DNA from: Ligilactobacillus ruminis DSM 20403 = NBRC 102161
GTDB lineage: Bacteria; Bacillota; Bacilli; Lactobacillales; Lactobacillaceae
Length of the DNA: 64,000 nucleotides
Direction: 5' to 3'
Assembly: GCF_900113455.1 (NCBI RefSeq)
Contig: NZ_FOPI01000007.1
Coordinates: forward strand, 1-64,000
The position numbers were made by a program, and so were the translations under genes. This document shows, piece by piece, positions 29,600-37,961 of the stretch. The notes under the pieces are model-generated. The model was not told the origin of the DNA. It saw only the letters and a list, made by a program, of their open reading frames with translations, and did not search any database. How positions within the stretch are numbered: position 1 is the stretch's first letter; every line of letters begins with the position of its first letter.

Positions 29600-29637
29600 G
29601 TTATGTAGAGACTTCAATAAGGGAGAACAAATCTGAC

Positions 29638-30117
29638 ATGCAGGAAAATTTTTACAATATCGCATCTTCAAAGGGAAAATTTTCATCAGAACTTTTAAGA
29701 GATGCACTTTTGCCGGAACTTTTGGGCAAAGAAAACAATATTTTATATTGGTCAGGAAAACGATTGGCGCGAATCTTTCCGCTCGCAAAAGATGAAGACC
29801 TTCCGATCTTTTTTGAACAAGCAGAGTGGGGAACGCTCAAAAGAACAAAAGCTAAACATGACAACCAGTATTTCGAACTCAGCGGAGAACCCGTTGCCTT
29901 GCGAATGCAATTAAACCCCAAGGCTGATTTCTTGCTCGAAGCCGGCTTTTTGGCTGAAACGATTCAATTGCAGCTAGGTTTCGTAACTGAAGCAATCATC
30001 GAAAAACAAACAAGCAATACCGTAACTTTTTTGGTTCAGGTAGATTCGAAAGACCCGATTGATTTTGCGGATTACGAACAAGAAGCGGCATCTCCTCTGC
30101 ATTTGAACAAAGACTAA
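29638..30117 (+). CDS. yslB: DUF2507 (YslB-like) protein
   Basis: Protein of 159 residues of the DUF2507 family, found next to trxA and murI in many Bacilli. Its fold relates to V4R-type small-ligand domains (family knowledge), but its role is not established. Characteristic segments are SSELLRDALLPELLG, ILYWSGKRLARIFPL and EAGFLAETIQLQLG. Here it is on the plus strand, convergent with trxA and divergent from rdgB, so the block has been rearranged relative to the common order. Confidence 0.8.
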   Translation: MQENFYNIASSKGKFSSELLRDALLPELLGKENNILYWSGKRLARIFPLAKDEDLPIFFEQAEWGTLKRTKAKHDNQYFELSGEPVALRMQLNPKADFLLEAGFLAETIQLQLGFVTEAIIEKQTSNTVTFLVQVDSKDPIDFADYEQEAASPLHLNKD

Positions 30118-30151
30118 AAAAAGCTTCCTCGTTAAACGGGGAAGCTTTTTA
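30116..30151. terminator. Bidirectional terminator between yslB and trxA
   Basis: AAAAAAGCTTCC, loop, GGGGAAGCTTTTT; serves both convergent genes. Confidence 0.85.
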
Positions 30152-30169
30152 AATCATCATTTTTTCTGA

Positions 30170-30481
30170 TTAAAGGTACTTTTCGATGATTTTCTTCAAA
30201 GCATCTTTTTCGTGATATCCAATGACCGTGTCGACCACTTTGCCGTCCTTTTGAATAATCATCGTCGGAATGCTCATAACGCCGAATTTTTCAGCAGTTG
30301 CCTGATTTTCGTCAACGTCAACTTTGAAAAAGGAAACCTTTCCGTCAAGCTCTTCTGACAATTGTTCGACAACCGGTCCTTGCATCCGGCAGGGTCCGCA
30401 CCATGTTGCCCAAAAATCAGTAAAAGTCAATCCTTGAGCCGTTTTTTCCGTAAAATTGTCATTCGTCAAATTTTCAATCAT
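30170..30481 (-). CDS. trxA: Thioredoxin
   Basis: Disulfide reductase of 103 residues with the active site WCGPC at about 27-31 and the conserved cis-proline in MSIPTMIIQKDG. A ribosome site GAGAGGAG precedes ATG. It lies 84 bp after mutS2 with its own extended -10 signal. Confidence 0.96.
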   Translation of the reverse strand: MIENLTNDNFTEKTAQGLTFTDFWATWCGPCRMQGPVVEQLSEELDGKVSFFKVDVDENQATAEKFGVMSIPTMIIQKDGKVVDTVIGYHEKDALKKIIEKYL

Positions 30482-30527
30482 TATTCGTTTCTCCTCTCAA
30501 ATTTGGTGAATCCTGATTCATGAGTTC

Positions 30528-30536
30528 ATTGTAACA
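30528..30536 (-). promoter_or_regulatory. Extended -10 promoter of trxA
   Basis: Minus strand TGTTACAAT about 50 bp before the trxA start. Confidence 0.4.
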
Positions 30537-30565
30537 CAGTGCCAAAAAAGGTGCGAAGTTTTTGC

Positions 30566-32926
30566 TTACTTAAAATAAACAACGGTTGCACCGTTTCCGC
30601 CGTTGCTTGGAGAAGCGAATTCAAAATGCTTGACGGTACGATGCTGCTGAAGATATTTGATGATTCCTTGGCGCAAAGCACCAGTCCCTTTGCCATGAAC
30701 GATCGTAACCGATGGATAGCCTGCAAGAATTGCAGCATCCATATAGCGGTCAACGTTGACCATCGCTTCTTCGTATCGCTGCCCCCTGAGGTCGAGCTGC
30801 GGTGAAACGTGACTTGACCCGGACGACTTAAGAACGGTTCCGGCTCCACGCCTGTTATTTTCTTCAACCTTTATCTTCTCAAGATCGTCTTCATCGATTT
30901 TCATTTTTAAAATGCCAAGCTGAACTTCCCATTCGTGTTTCCCGAGGCGTTTCGTCAACACACCGCGTTGACCATACGTTTTGACGAGCACGTCGTCATT
31001 TTCATGAAATTCCTGCTGTTTCTTGGCACGCTGCAGCACTTTGTTCTTTTTGAGCATTATCGGCTGCTCAAGGTCATTCAAACGCGATCTTGCATCAATC
31101 AGCTCATTTTCTTTGATTAAAGACGCCCCGCTTTGTTTCATCTTGTGAAGTTCAGAAATTATTTCTTCTGATTTCTTTTGAGCATTCTCGATGATTTCGT
31201 TAGCTTTCCTTTTAGCGTTCTCAATCATATTGTCACGTTCGCGAACATAGGTTCCGTAGCCTTTTTCCAAATCAGCATGAAGCTTTTCTGATTCATCAAG
31301 ATACTTTTTAAATCTTGCCTTCTCCTCTTCTGCTTCATGACGTTTCTGAACAAGATCGGCAATCATTTCGTTCAAATCCTGACTGTCCTGATCCGTCAGC
31401 TTCCTTGCTGCCTCCACAATTTCATCATCAAGTCCAAGTCGTTTGGAAATGTCAAAAGCATTGCTTCGTCCCGGAATGCCGATCAGCAGATGATACGTTG
31501 GCTTGAGCGTTTCAGCATCAAACTCCATTGAAGCATTGATCGTTTGCGGGCGCTCATAACCATAGGCCTTAAGTTCCGGATAATGAGTCGTTGCAACAAC
31601 ATAGCTGCCCTTGGCACCGACCGCATCCAAAATCGCGATTGCCAAGGCCGCACCCTCTTGAGGATCTGTCCCGGCTCCAAGCTCATCAAACAAAACCAGT
31701 GAACGTTCATCAATGCTTTTCAAAATTTCGACGGTATTCGTCATATGTGACGAAAACGTCGACAAGCTCTGCTCAATCGATTGCTCATCGCCGATATCCG
31801 CAAAAATATCATCGAATACGCCAATTCGACTATTTTCAAACGCAGGAATAAACAAGCCGGACTGTCCCATCATGCTGACCAATCCGAGCGTTTTGAGCGT
31901 AATCGTCTTGCCACCGGTATTTGGTCCGGTAATCACGATTGCCTGGTAATCTTTGCCGATTGCAACATCGTTTCGAACGGCCTTTTTTGAATCAAGCAAA
32001 GGATGCCATACTTGTCGCAGGTAGACGTCATTTTCTCTTGAAATCAACGGCTGAGTTGCTTTTAGATCATGCGCAAGTTTGGCCTTGGCATTTATAAAAT
32101 CAAATTTGCCCAAAATTTTGGCGTTGTTTTCAATTTCTTCAGTATAAGGAGCAATCAATTCGGATAATTCTTCAAGAATCCGCTTGATTTCTTCTTTTTC
32201 AGCAATCTGCTGTTGACGCAAACGATTATTCAGCTCAACGATTTCTTTCGGTTCGATGAACAACGTCTGCCCGGAAGAACTTTGATCATGAACGATTCCG
32301 CCAAAAGCATTCTTATATTCTGCTTTAACGGGAATTACGTAGCGTTCGTTTCTGATTGTGACCAGCGAGTCGCTCAAATATTTTGAAGACTTGCCCCGTA
32401 CGAAATTACCAAGCCGATTTCTGATTTCTCCTTCCGTTGTCGTAATCTGACGTCTCAGACTTGCCAAAAGAGACGAAGCCTCATCAGTTACGTGCCCGTC
32501 ATTTTCAATCGACATCAACAAACGTCTTGATACGTCAGGAAGCGTCTCCAACATGTCTGCTTCGTCATAAAGATGATTCAGTTCGATTTCATCCGCTTCA
32601 AGATCTCGAAAGAACCGCTTCGTTTCATTCGTAACGCGCAAAACACGTCCTATTTCCGCAAGTTCTTTTGCGCTGAGCGAAGCACCGATGTCAAGTCTTT
32701 TTAAATGTTTTTTTACGGATTCAAGTTTCGGAATCGGAATTCCGCCCTTGAGTCTCAATATGTCAGCCCCATCCTTTGTTTCATCCAACGCTTGTTCGAT
32801 CCATTCGTAATCAGATGACGGAGCCAACTCAAAAACCATGTTTTTCCCCATTTCGGTCGTTGCATACGCCAATAGCATATTCTTGACCTTATCGTATTCA
32901 AGCGTTTTTAAACCCTTTTCGTTCAC
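30566..32926 (-). CDS. mutS2: MutS2 endonuclease / ribosome rescue protein
   Basis: Protein of 786 residues with core and clamp domains, then the ATPase: Walker A GPNTGGKTITLKTLG, Walker B LVLFDELGAGTDPQEG. A long coiled linker follows, then a KOW-like segment (ENDDVLVKTYGQRGVL) and a C-terminal Smr nuclease domain (LDLRGQRYEEA..., IVHGKGTGALR). The family suppresses recombination and, in Bacillus, splits collided ribosomes. It lacks the MutS mismatch domain I. It follows cvpA by 19 bp. Confidence 0.96.
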   Translation of the reverse strand: MNEKGLKTLEYDKVKNMLLAYATTEMGKNMVFELAPSSDYEWIEQALDETKDGADILRLKGGIPIPKLESVKKHLKRLDIGASLSAKELAEIGRVLRVTNETKRFFRDLEADEIELNHLYDEADMLETLPDVSRRLLMSIENDGHVTDEASSLLASLRRQITTTEGEIRNRLGNFVRGKSSKYLSDSLVTIRNERYVIPVKAEYKNAFGGIVHDQSSSGQTLFIEPKEIVELNNRLRQQQIAEKEEIKRILEELSELIAPYTEEIENNAKILGKFDFINAKAKLAHDLKATQPLISRENDVYLRQVWHPLLDSKKAVRNDVAIGKDYQAIVITGPNTGGKTITLKTLGLVSMMGQSGLFIPAFENSRIGVFDDIFADIGDEQSIEQSLSTFSSHMTNTVEILKSIDERSLVLFDELGAGTDPQEGAALAIAILDAVGAKGSYVVATTHYPELKAYGYERPQTINASMEFDAETLKPTYHLLIGIPGRSNAFDISKRLGLDDEIVEAARKLTDQDSQDLNEMIADLVQKRHEAEEEKARFKKYLDESEKLHADLEKGYGTYVRERDNMIENAKRKANEIIENAQKKSEEIISELHKMKQSGASLIKENELIDARSRLNDLEQPIMLKKNKVLQRAKKQQEFHENDDVLVKTYGQRGVLTKRLGKHEWEVQLGILKMKIDEDDLEKIKVEENNRRGAGTVLKSSGSSHVSPQLDLRGQRYEEAMVNVDRYMDAAILAGYPSVTIVHGKGTGALRQGIIKYLQQHRTVKHFEFASPSNGGNGATVVYFK

Positions 32927-32945
32927 GGCAAACTCCTTTCATAAA

Positions 32946-33485
32946 TCAGACGTCTTTTATCGGAAGCCAATCGGAAATTATTTTTTCGGACAGACCAGGC
33001 GTCTTGTTCAAAATAAACCTTGCGATCGTTGAGTCATCGATTGAATTTCTCACCCTTGCATTTGGCCAAGAAGCAGCGAAAAGCAATGCAAAAAAGATGA
33101 CGGCATACATCATTAAAAATGATGCCAATCCGCCCAAAATCCGATTAACCGATGAAACGACCGGTATTTTCGCAAAAATTCCGATTGAACCAGACATCAT
33201 ACGAAAAACGATTCCTAAACCGATTGTAAAGATCCAAAACAGCATAATCTGATAAAATGAACTGTTGAGATTAATCCCGGCAACTGCTAAAAAACCGTTT
33301 CCTTCATTAGCAATCTGAGGCATTTTTTCTGCAAAACAGGGTCCGTACTCATGTGCTAAATAGCCGGCAGCAAAGGCGACCGCAACGTAACCGACGACAT
33401 TCACGATTGTTTGAACCAATCCCCTCCTGGCTCCTGCACGATATGCGATTATCAGCAATAAAACAATAATCAGCGAAACGCTCAT
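32946..33485 (-). CDS. cvpA: CvpA family membrane protein
   Basis: Protein of 179 residues with four hydrophobic segments (about 1-20, 25-45, 75-100, 115-140) and the short GARRGLVQTI motif after the first. The family name comes from colicin V production in E. coli; the biochemical role remains unclear. Its ATG overlaps the zapA stop by 4 bp, so the two are coupled. Confidence 0.88.
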   Translation of the reverse strand: MSVSLIIVLLLIIAYRAGARRGLVQTIVNVVGYVAVAFAAGYLAHEYGPCFAEKMPQIANEGNGFLAVAGINLNSSFYQIMLFWIFTIGLGIVFRMMSGSIGIFAKIPVVSSVNRILGGLASFLMMYAVIFFALLFAASWPNARVRNSIDDSTIARFILNKTPGLSEKIISDWLPIKDV

Positions 33486-33733
33486 TTGCTTCCTTTCTCT
33501 TCCCTTAATCTATCAAGTTCTTCCTGCTTTTCAAGACAATCTGACATTGCATTGATTGCCAAAAGTATTGCCGCTTTTTCAGTTGATAATGACGGCATCT
33601 GTTTGGAAATCTCTGCCAATTGCTCATTAAGCAGTCTGGAAACCGCATCCATCTTTTTGGGGGTCGTGTTTCCGATAATCGTATATTCGTTTCCGCCAAG
33701 CTTAATCTTGAACCGTCTCTTCATATCAGACAT
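33482..33733 (-). CDS. zapA: Cell division protein ZapA
   Basis: FtsZ-ring associated protein that bundles FtsZ filaments. ATG 33731-33733 (MSDMKRRFKIKLGG) follows GAGGTGAAA and gives 83 residues. The N-terminal beta segment ends in EYTIIGNTTP; the C-terminal helix is a coiled coil (LLEKQEELDRLREEK-like). The frame is open nine codons further up, but the ribosome site fixes the start. Confidence 0.92.
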   Translation of the reverse strand: MSDMKRRFKIKLGGNEYTIIGNTTPKKMDAVSRLLNEQLAEISKQMPSLSTEKAAILLAINAMSDCLEKQEELDRLREEKGSK

Positions 33734-33787
33734 CGATTTCACCTCATAAAATATTATCACAAAGCCCTTCAGGCTATACCACTTTTA

Positions 33788-33796
33788 ATTTTATCA
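33788..33796 (-). promoter_or_regulatory. Extended -10 promoter of zapA-cvpA-mutS2
   Basis: Minus strand TGATAAAAT about 55 bp before zapA, after the terminator of the upstream unit. Confidence 0.4.
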
Positions 33797-33830
33797 CAAC
33801 CACTGTGCGAATGCGAAATTCAATGCCCGT

Positions 33831-33862
33831 AAAAAAAGCGAGTGCCAACATTGACCCTCGCT
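33831..33862 (-). terminator. Terminator after the DUF1292 gene
   Basis: Minus strand GAGCGAGGGTC, loop, GGCACTCGCT then seven T. Confidence 0.8.
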
Positions 33863-33869
33863 CAAATTT

Positions 33870-34154
33870 TTATTGCATGTTCTCGTCATTCAAAAACGTG
33901 TCCAAAACACCTTCGACCATGTCCCATTCTTCATCGCTTTCGATTTCATTCAAATCAACATCTTCGCCTTCTGCTTCGGAATCAAAGGAATAGGCAAGAA
34001 CGTCAACCTGATCTCCCGGCTCCGAACCGGCAGGAATCAACAAAATGTATGACTTGCCGTAATCCTCAGAATCAAACGTGAACAAAACTTCGTAAAGCGT
34101 TTCATTGCCGTTGTCATCTGATACAGTAATATATTGTTCTTCATATGCGCTCAT
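33870..34154 (-). CDS. DUF1292 family protein (YrzB-like)
   Basis: Acidic protein of 94 residues from ATG 34152-34154 (MSAYEEQYITVSDDNGNE) behind GAGGTAA. Segments LYEVLFTFDSEDYGKSYILLIP and ESDEEWDMVEGVLDTFL are typical of DUF1292, which almost always sits with ireB and ruvX. Function is unknown; the genetic linkage suggests a shared but unproven role. Confidence 0.9.
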   Translation of the reverse strand: MSAYEEQYITVSDDNGNETLYEVLFTFDSEDYGKSYILLIPAGSEPGDQVDVLAYSFDSEAEGEDVDLNEIESDEEWDMVEGVLDTFLNDENMQ

Positions 34155-34164
34155 GCACGTTACC

Positions 34165-34611
34165 TCATTTCTTAATTTCTGCCAAAAGTTTTCCGGAAGC
34201 ATCCAAATAATTTTGCAAAATAAGACTTGCTGCCAGCTTATCGATAACTTTCTTGCGTTTTTTTCTTGAAGCATCAGCTTGCTCAACCAGCATCCTTTCG
34301 GCTTCGACGGTCGTCAATCGCTCATCTTGAAAATCAATCGGCAAGCCGAACGTTTCAATTAAAAGCTCTCCGTATGCCTTTGAAGCCTCTGCCCGCGGAC
34401 CGAGCGTATTGTTCATGTTTTTCGGAAGTCCCAAAACAAAACCGCAAACATCATATTTTTCAACAAGTTCTTTGACTCGCTCAATCCCAAAAATTGCTTC
34501 TTCCTCGTTGATTTTGATGATCTCAACACCTTGCGCAGTCCAACCAAGCTCATCGCTGACGGCTATGCCGACCGTCCTCGAACCAACGTCAAGTCCCATT
34601 AGTCGCGCCAC
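34165..34611 (-). CDS. ruvX: Holliday junction resolvase-like RuvX (YqgF)
   Basis: RNase H-fold protein of 148 residues, implicated in resolution of recombination junctions and in 16S pre-rRNA 5' processing in some bacteria. Catalytic acids are in [16 protein letters not shown] and the family segments [13 protein letters not shown] and [13 protein letters not shown]. It starts with GTG overlapping the ireB stop (TAGTG). Confidence 0.93.
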   Translation of the reverse strand: MARLMGLDVGSRTVGIAVSDELGWTAQGVEIIKINEEEAIFGIERVKELVEKYDVCGFVLGLPKNMNNTLGPRAEASKAYGELLIETFGLPIDFQDERLTTVEAERMLVEQADASRKKRKKVIDKLAASLILQNYLDASGKLLAEIKK

Positions 34612-34871
34612 TATTTCTCCTCCTTATCAAGGTATGAACGTACCAATTCTTCAATAATCTCATCACGCTCATGTCTTCTGATTAGATTTCGGGCATCATT
34701 GAGCCGCGGAATATAGGCCGGGTCACCCGAAAGAAGATAGCCGACGATCTGATTGATCGGGTTGTATCCCTTTTTTTCTAAAGCATCATAGACGGTTTCA
34801 AGCGTCTCACGAACATCTTTTTGATTATTATCTTCAAAATTGAAGTACATTGTCTTATCCAACGAACTCAT
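34611..34871 (-). CDS. ireB: IreB family regulatory phosphoprotein (DUF965)
   Basis: Small regulator of 86 residues from ATG 34869-34871 ([14 protein letters not shown]) after GGAGGTG. In Enterococcus faecalis IreB is phosphorylated by the PASTA kinase IreK and modulates cell-wall stress and cephalosporin resistance (family knowledge). Signature segments are [21 protein letters not shown]-like and [18 protein letters not shown]. It is first in the ireB-ruvX-DUF1292 unit. Confidence 0.93.
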   Translation of the reverse strand: MSSLDKTMYFNFEDNNQKDVRETLETVYDALEKKGYNPINQIVGYLLSGDPAYIPRLNDARNLIRRHERDEIIEELVRSYLDKEEK

Positions 34872-34905
34872 CTTTAACACCTCCGCGGATCTATTCATCA
34901 ATTAT

Positions 34906-34934
34906 ATTTTACTAAACAATTCAGAATGTCACAA
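34906..34934 (-). promoter_or_regulatory. Promoter of ireB-ruvX-DUF1292
   Basis: Minus strand TTGTGA, spacer of 17, TAAAAT. Confidence 0.65.
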
Positions 34935-34997
34935 TCAATAAATCTTATTGTAAACGAATCGTAATCAGAATTTTGGAAAGCACTTACATAAATATCA

Positions 34998-35029
34998 CAA
35001 AAAAGGGCCAGGTTTGACCCTGTCCCTTT
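34998..35029 (-). terminator. Terminator of alaS
   Basis: Minus strand AAAGGGACAGG, loop, CCTGGCCC then TTTTTT. Confidence 0.9.
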
Positions 35030-35035
35030 AAATGA

Positions 35036-37678
35036 CTATTTTTCAGCAAGCCACTTTTCTGCTGCCTTCAACGCTTCAGGCAATCCTTCAGGCTTCTTGC
35101 CACCGGCCTGTGCGAGGTTCGGACGACCGCCGCCACCACCGCCGACAAGCGGAGCAATCGCCTTAATCAAATCACCGGCCTTGATTCCGGACTTGATGGC
35201 ATCATCAGAAACAGCAACGATCAAGTTGACCTTGTCACCGGATGCAGAACCTAAGACAAGAACGTCTGAAAGACTCTTTTCTTTCCATTGATCTGCCAAA
35301 GAACGCAACTGGTTCATGCCGGAAACTTTAACCGTAGCAGCAATCAGAGTCTTGCCGGCAACCGTTTGAACATTCTTGAAGACATCTTTTGCCTGTTGAC
35401 TTGCAAACTTGTCTTCAAGTGCAGACACCTTATTTTCAAGCTCTTTGATTTGCTCCTGCAATCCTTGAACTTTGTGCGGAACTTCCTTGATTTGCGCAAC
35501 TTTCATTTCAGCTGCGGTTTCTTTCAGAAGAACGTTGCGACGTTCCAAATACTCAAATGCTTCTTTTGACGTCACGGCTTCGATTCGGCGAACGCCAGCG
35601 CCAACTCCTGATTCGGAAACAATCTTGAACAAACCGATTTCGTTCGTATTTTCAACGTGATTGCCTCCGCAAAATTCCATTGAATAATTGCCTGCTTTGA
35701 CAACGCGCACGGTGTCCCCGTACTTTTCGGTAAAGAGTGCAATCGCGCCAAGCTTTTTGGCCGATTCGATATCCGTCACGACCGTTTCGACAGGCATGTT
35801 TGCCCAAATTTTTTCGTTAACGATTTTTTCAACTTTTTCAAGTTCTTCAGGAGTCGTTGCTCCCATCTTGGTGAAATCGAAACGCAAATAGTTTGGCTCA
35901 ACAAGCGATCCGGCCTGATGCGTGTGTTCGCCTAAAACGTCCCTCAAAGCCTGATCAAGCAAATGAGTCGCCGTATGATTCTTCTTGACCTTGTCATGGA
36001 ATTCAACGTTTACTTCCAGGCGATATTTCGCATCTTTCTTCATTTCTGCCAAAACCCTGAGCGTGTGCATGTTTTGACCGTTAGGCGCATGCTGAACGTC
36101 CTTGACTTCAGCCACGACTTTTCCGTCTTCATTTTTGATGATGCCTTTATCGGCAACCTGTCCGCCCATTTCGGCATAAAACGGCGTCTTGTCAAAGATG
36201 ACTTGTGCTTCGCCCTCAGAAACGACGTTAACAAGCTTGTTGTCAACGATAATATCTTTCAAAATTCCATCTGCGGCAAGTTTTTCGTAACCAACGTATT
36301 CGCTTGGCGTTTTAATGTCGGTCAGCAATCCGTTTTGAACGCCCATCGACTTTGCATTGCCGCGGGCAGATCTTGCACGCTCCTTTTGTTTTTGCATTTC
36401 TTCGTCAAAGCCTGCTTTATCGACATCAAGACCTTGATCGGCTGCAATTTCTTTTGTCAACTCCAACGGGAATCCATAAGTATCATAGAGTTTGAAAACG
36501 CCCGCTCCGGCAAGTTTCGTTTCGCCCTTTGCCTTTGTTTCAGAAATAAGGTCTTCAAGCAGACCAACACCGTCTTTGAGCGTTTCATTGAAGCGATCTT
36601 CTTCGTTACGGATGACTTTTTGGATATACTCGGACTGTTCCAAAACTTCAGGATATGCGGATTCCATGATTTTGCCGACGATTGGAACAAGTTTGTAGAG
36701 GAATGCTCCTTCAATGCCAAGTTTTTGGCCGTGCATGACGGCACGACGAATCAGACGACGAATGACGTAGCCGCGTCCTTCGTTTGAAGGAAGCGCGCCA
36801 TCACCGATTGAAAACGTCACGGCACGCGCATGGTCTGCAATAACCTTGAACGAAATGTCCTTTTCGGCATCGTCGCCGTAATGAACGTCTCCTTTTGCCA
36901 TCTTGGCCGTCTCATCGATAATCGGCATGAACAAATCCGTTTCAAAGTTTGTTTTGGCATGTTGGAAGACGGAAACGACACGTTCAAGCCCCATGCCCGT
37001 ATCAATGTTTTTATGCGGAAGCGGTTCATAGGTTCCGTCCGGTTTATGGTTAAATTCAGAAAACACGATGTTCCAAATCTCGAGGTAGCGTTCATTTTCT
37101 CCGCCAGGATAATTTTCAGGATCATCTTCTGAAACGTTGTTCATTTCTTGACCGCGATCATAGAAAATTTCAGAATCAGGACCTGATGGGCCTTCGCCGA
37201 TATCCCAGAAGTTGTCTTCTGCTTCATAAATATGACTGTCTTCGACGCCGACTTCTTTCCAGCATTCACGAGCAGCGTCGTCCTTTGGATAAACCGTCAC
37301 ATAGAGTTTTTCAGGATCCATGGCAAACCATTCTTCGCTTGTCAAAAGTTCCCATGCCCAAGTAATGGCTTCTTTTTTGAAATAGTCACCAACGGAAAAG
37401 TTTCCGAGCATTTCAAACAGCGTATGGTGGCGGGCAGTATGCCCGACGTTTTCAATATCGTTCGTTCTGATTGATTTTTGCGAGCTCGTGATGCGATGGT
37501 TCTTTGGTACGACCGTTCCGTCAAAATACTTTTTCATTGTCGCAACGCCTGAATTGATCCAAAGAAGCGTCGGATCGTCATGCGGTATGAGCGGGGCACT
37601 TTTCATCACATCATGACCCTTGCCCTTAAAGAAATCCAGATACATTTGACGCACTTGTGCGCTAGATAATTCCTTCAT
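35036..37678 (-). CDS. alaS: Alanine-tRNA ligase
   Basis: Charges tRNA-Ala. ATG 37676-37678 (MKELSSAQVRQMYLDFF) behind AAAGGA gives 880 residues, full length. The catalytic core has the HDDPTLLWINSGVATMKKYFDG segment; the editing domain has HTATHLLDQALR and CGGNHVENT with its zinc ligands; the C-Ala domain ends in VGGGGGGRPNLAQAGG. It is controlled by an upstream alanine T-box. Confidence 0.98.
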   Translation of the reverse strand: MKELSSAQVRQMYLDFFKGKGHDVMKSAPLIPHDDPTLLWINSGVATMKKYFDGTVVPKNHRITSSQKSIRTNDIENVGHTARHHTLFEMLGNFSVGDYFKKEAITWAWELLTSEEWFAMDPEKLYVTVYPKDDAARECWKEVGVEDSHIYEAEDNFWDIGEGPSGPDSEIFYDRGQEMNNVSEDDPENYPGGENERYLEIWNIVFSEFNHKPDGTYEPLPHKNIDTGMGLERVVSVFQHAKTNFETDLFMPIIDETAKMAKGDVHYGDDAEKDISFKVIADHARAVTFSIGDGALPSNEGRGYVIRRLIRRAVMHGQKLGIEGAFLYKLVPIVGKIMESAYPEVLEQSEYIQKVIRNEEDRFNETLKDGVGLLEDLISETKAKGETKLAGAGVFKLYDTYGFPLELTKEIAADQGLDVDKAGFDEEMQKQKERARSARGNAKSMGVQNGLLTDIKTPSEYVGYEKLAADGILKDIIVDNKLVNVVSEGEAQVIFDKTPFYAEMGGQVADKGIIKNEDGKVVAEVKDVQHAPNGQNMHTLRVLAEMKKDAKYRLEVNVEFHDKVKKNHTATHLLDQALRDVLGEHTHQAGSLVEPNYLRFDFTKMGATTPEELEKVEKIVNEKIWANMPVETVVTDIESAKKLGAIALFTEKYGDTVRVVKAGNYSMEFCGGNHVENTNEIGLFKIVSESGVGAGVRRIEAVTSKEAFEYLERRNVLLKETAAEMKVAQIKEVPHKVQGLQEQIKELENKVSALEDKFASQQAKDVFKNVQTVAGKTLIAATVKVSGMNQLRSLADQWKEKSLSDVLVLGSASGDKVNLIVAVSDDAIKSGIKAGDLIKAIAPLVGGGGGGRPNLAQAGGKKPEGLPEALKAAEKWLAEK

Positions 37679-37684
37679 CGTTAA

Positions 37685-37913
37685 AAAATCCTTTCTGAAA
37701 GCAAAAAACACCGTTGCCAACGGGGACGCTGTCTGCGCGGTACCACCCCGATTGCAACGATGCTTAATCGTTTACCTCTTAATTGCTCAATTAACGTGAG
37801 CACGTTTTATTCGTAATTCATCATCGGGGAGCATCCAAATGATTCAGACGGACTTTCACACCTCCCAAGTCCTCTCTTAGACGTGAAATGCATTCAGACA
37901 TATCCCGATTACT
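37685..37913 (-). ncRNA. T-box riboswitch (alanine) of alaS
   Basis: Leader of about 230 nt. Stem I (AATCGGG .. CCCGAT) carries the specifier GCT (Ala codon, minus strand at 37830-37832). The T-box sequence GGTGGTACCGCG is at 37736-37747. The terminator arm CCCCGTT ggc AACGGTG with TTTTTT (37703-37727) precedes alaS. Uncharged tRNA-Ala would pair with the specifier and T-box and favour the antiterminator. Confidence 0.93.
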
Positions 37914-37919
37914 TTTCAA

Positions 37920-37948
37920 AGTATAGAAAATATTCGCCAAAATGTCAA
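37920..37948 (-). promoter_or_regulatory. Promoter of the alaS T-box transcript
   Basis: Minus strand TTGACA, spacer of 17, TATACT: near-consensus. Confidence 0.9.
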
Positions 37949-37961
37949 GTAACGTTTAAAA

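Noticed and set aside
35963-36787. 274-codon plus-strand frame
   Set aside because: Antisense shadow of alaS, whose protein is fully conserved on the other strand.
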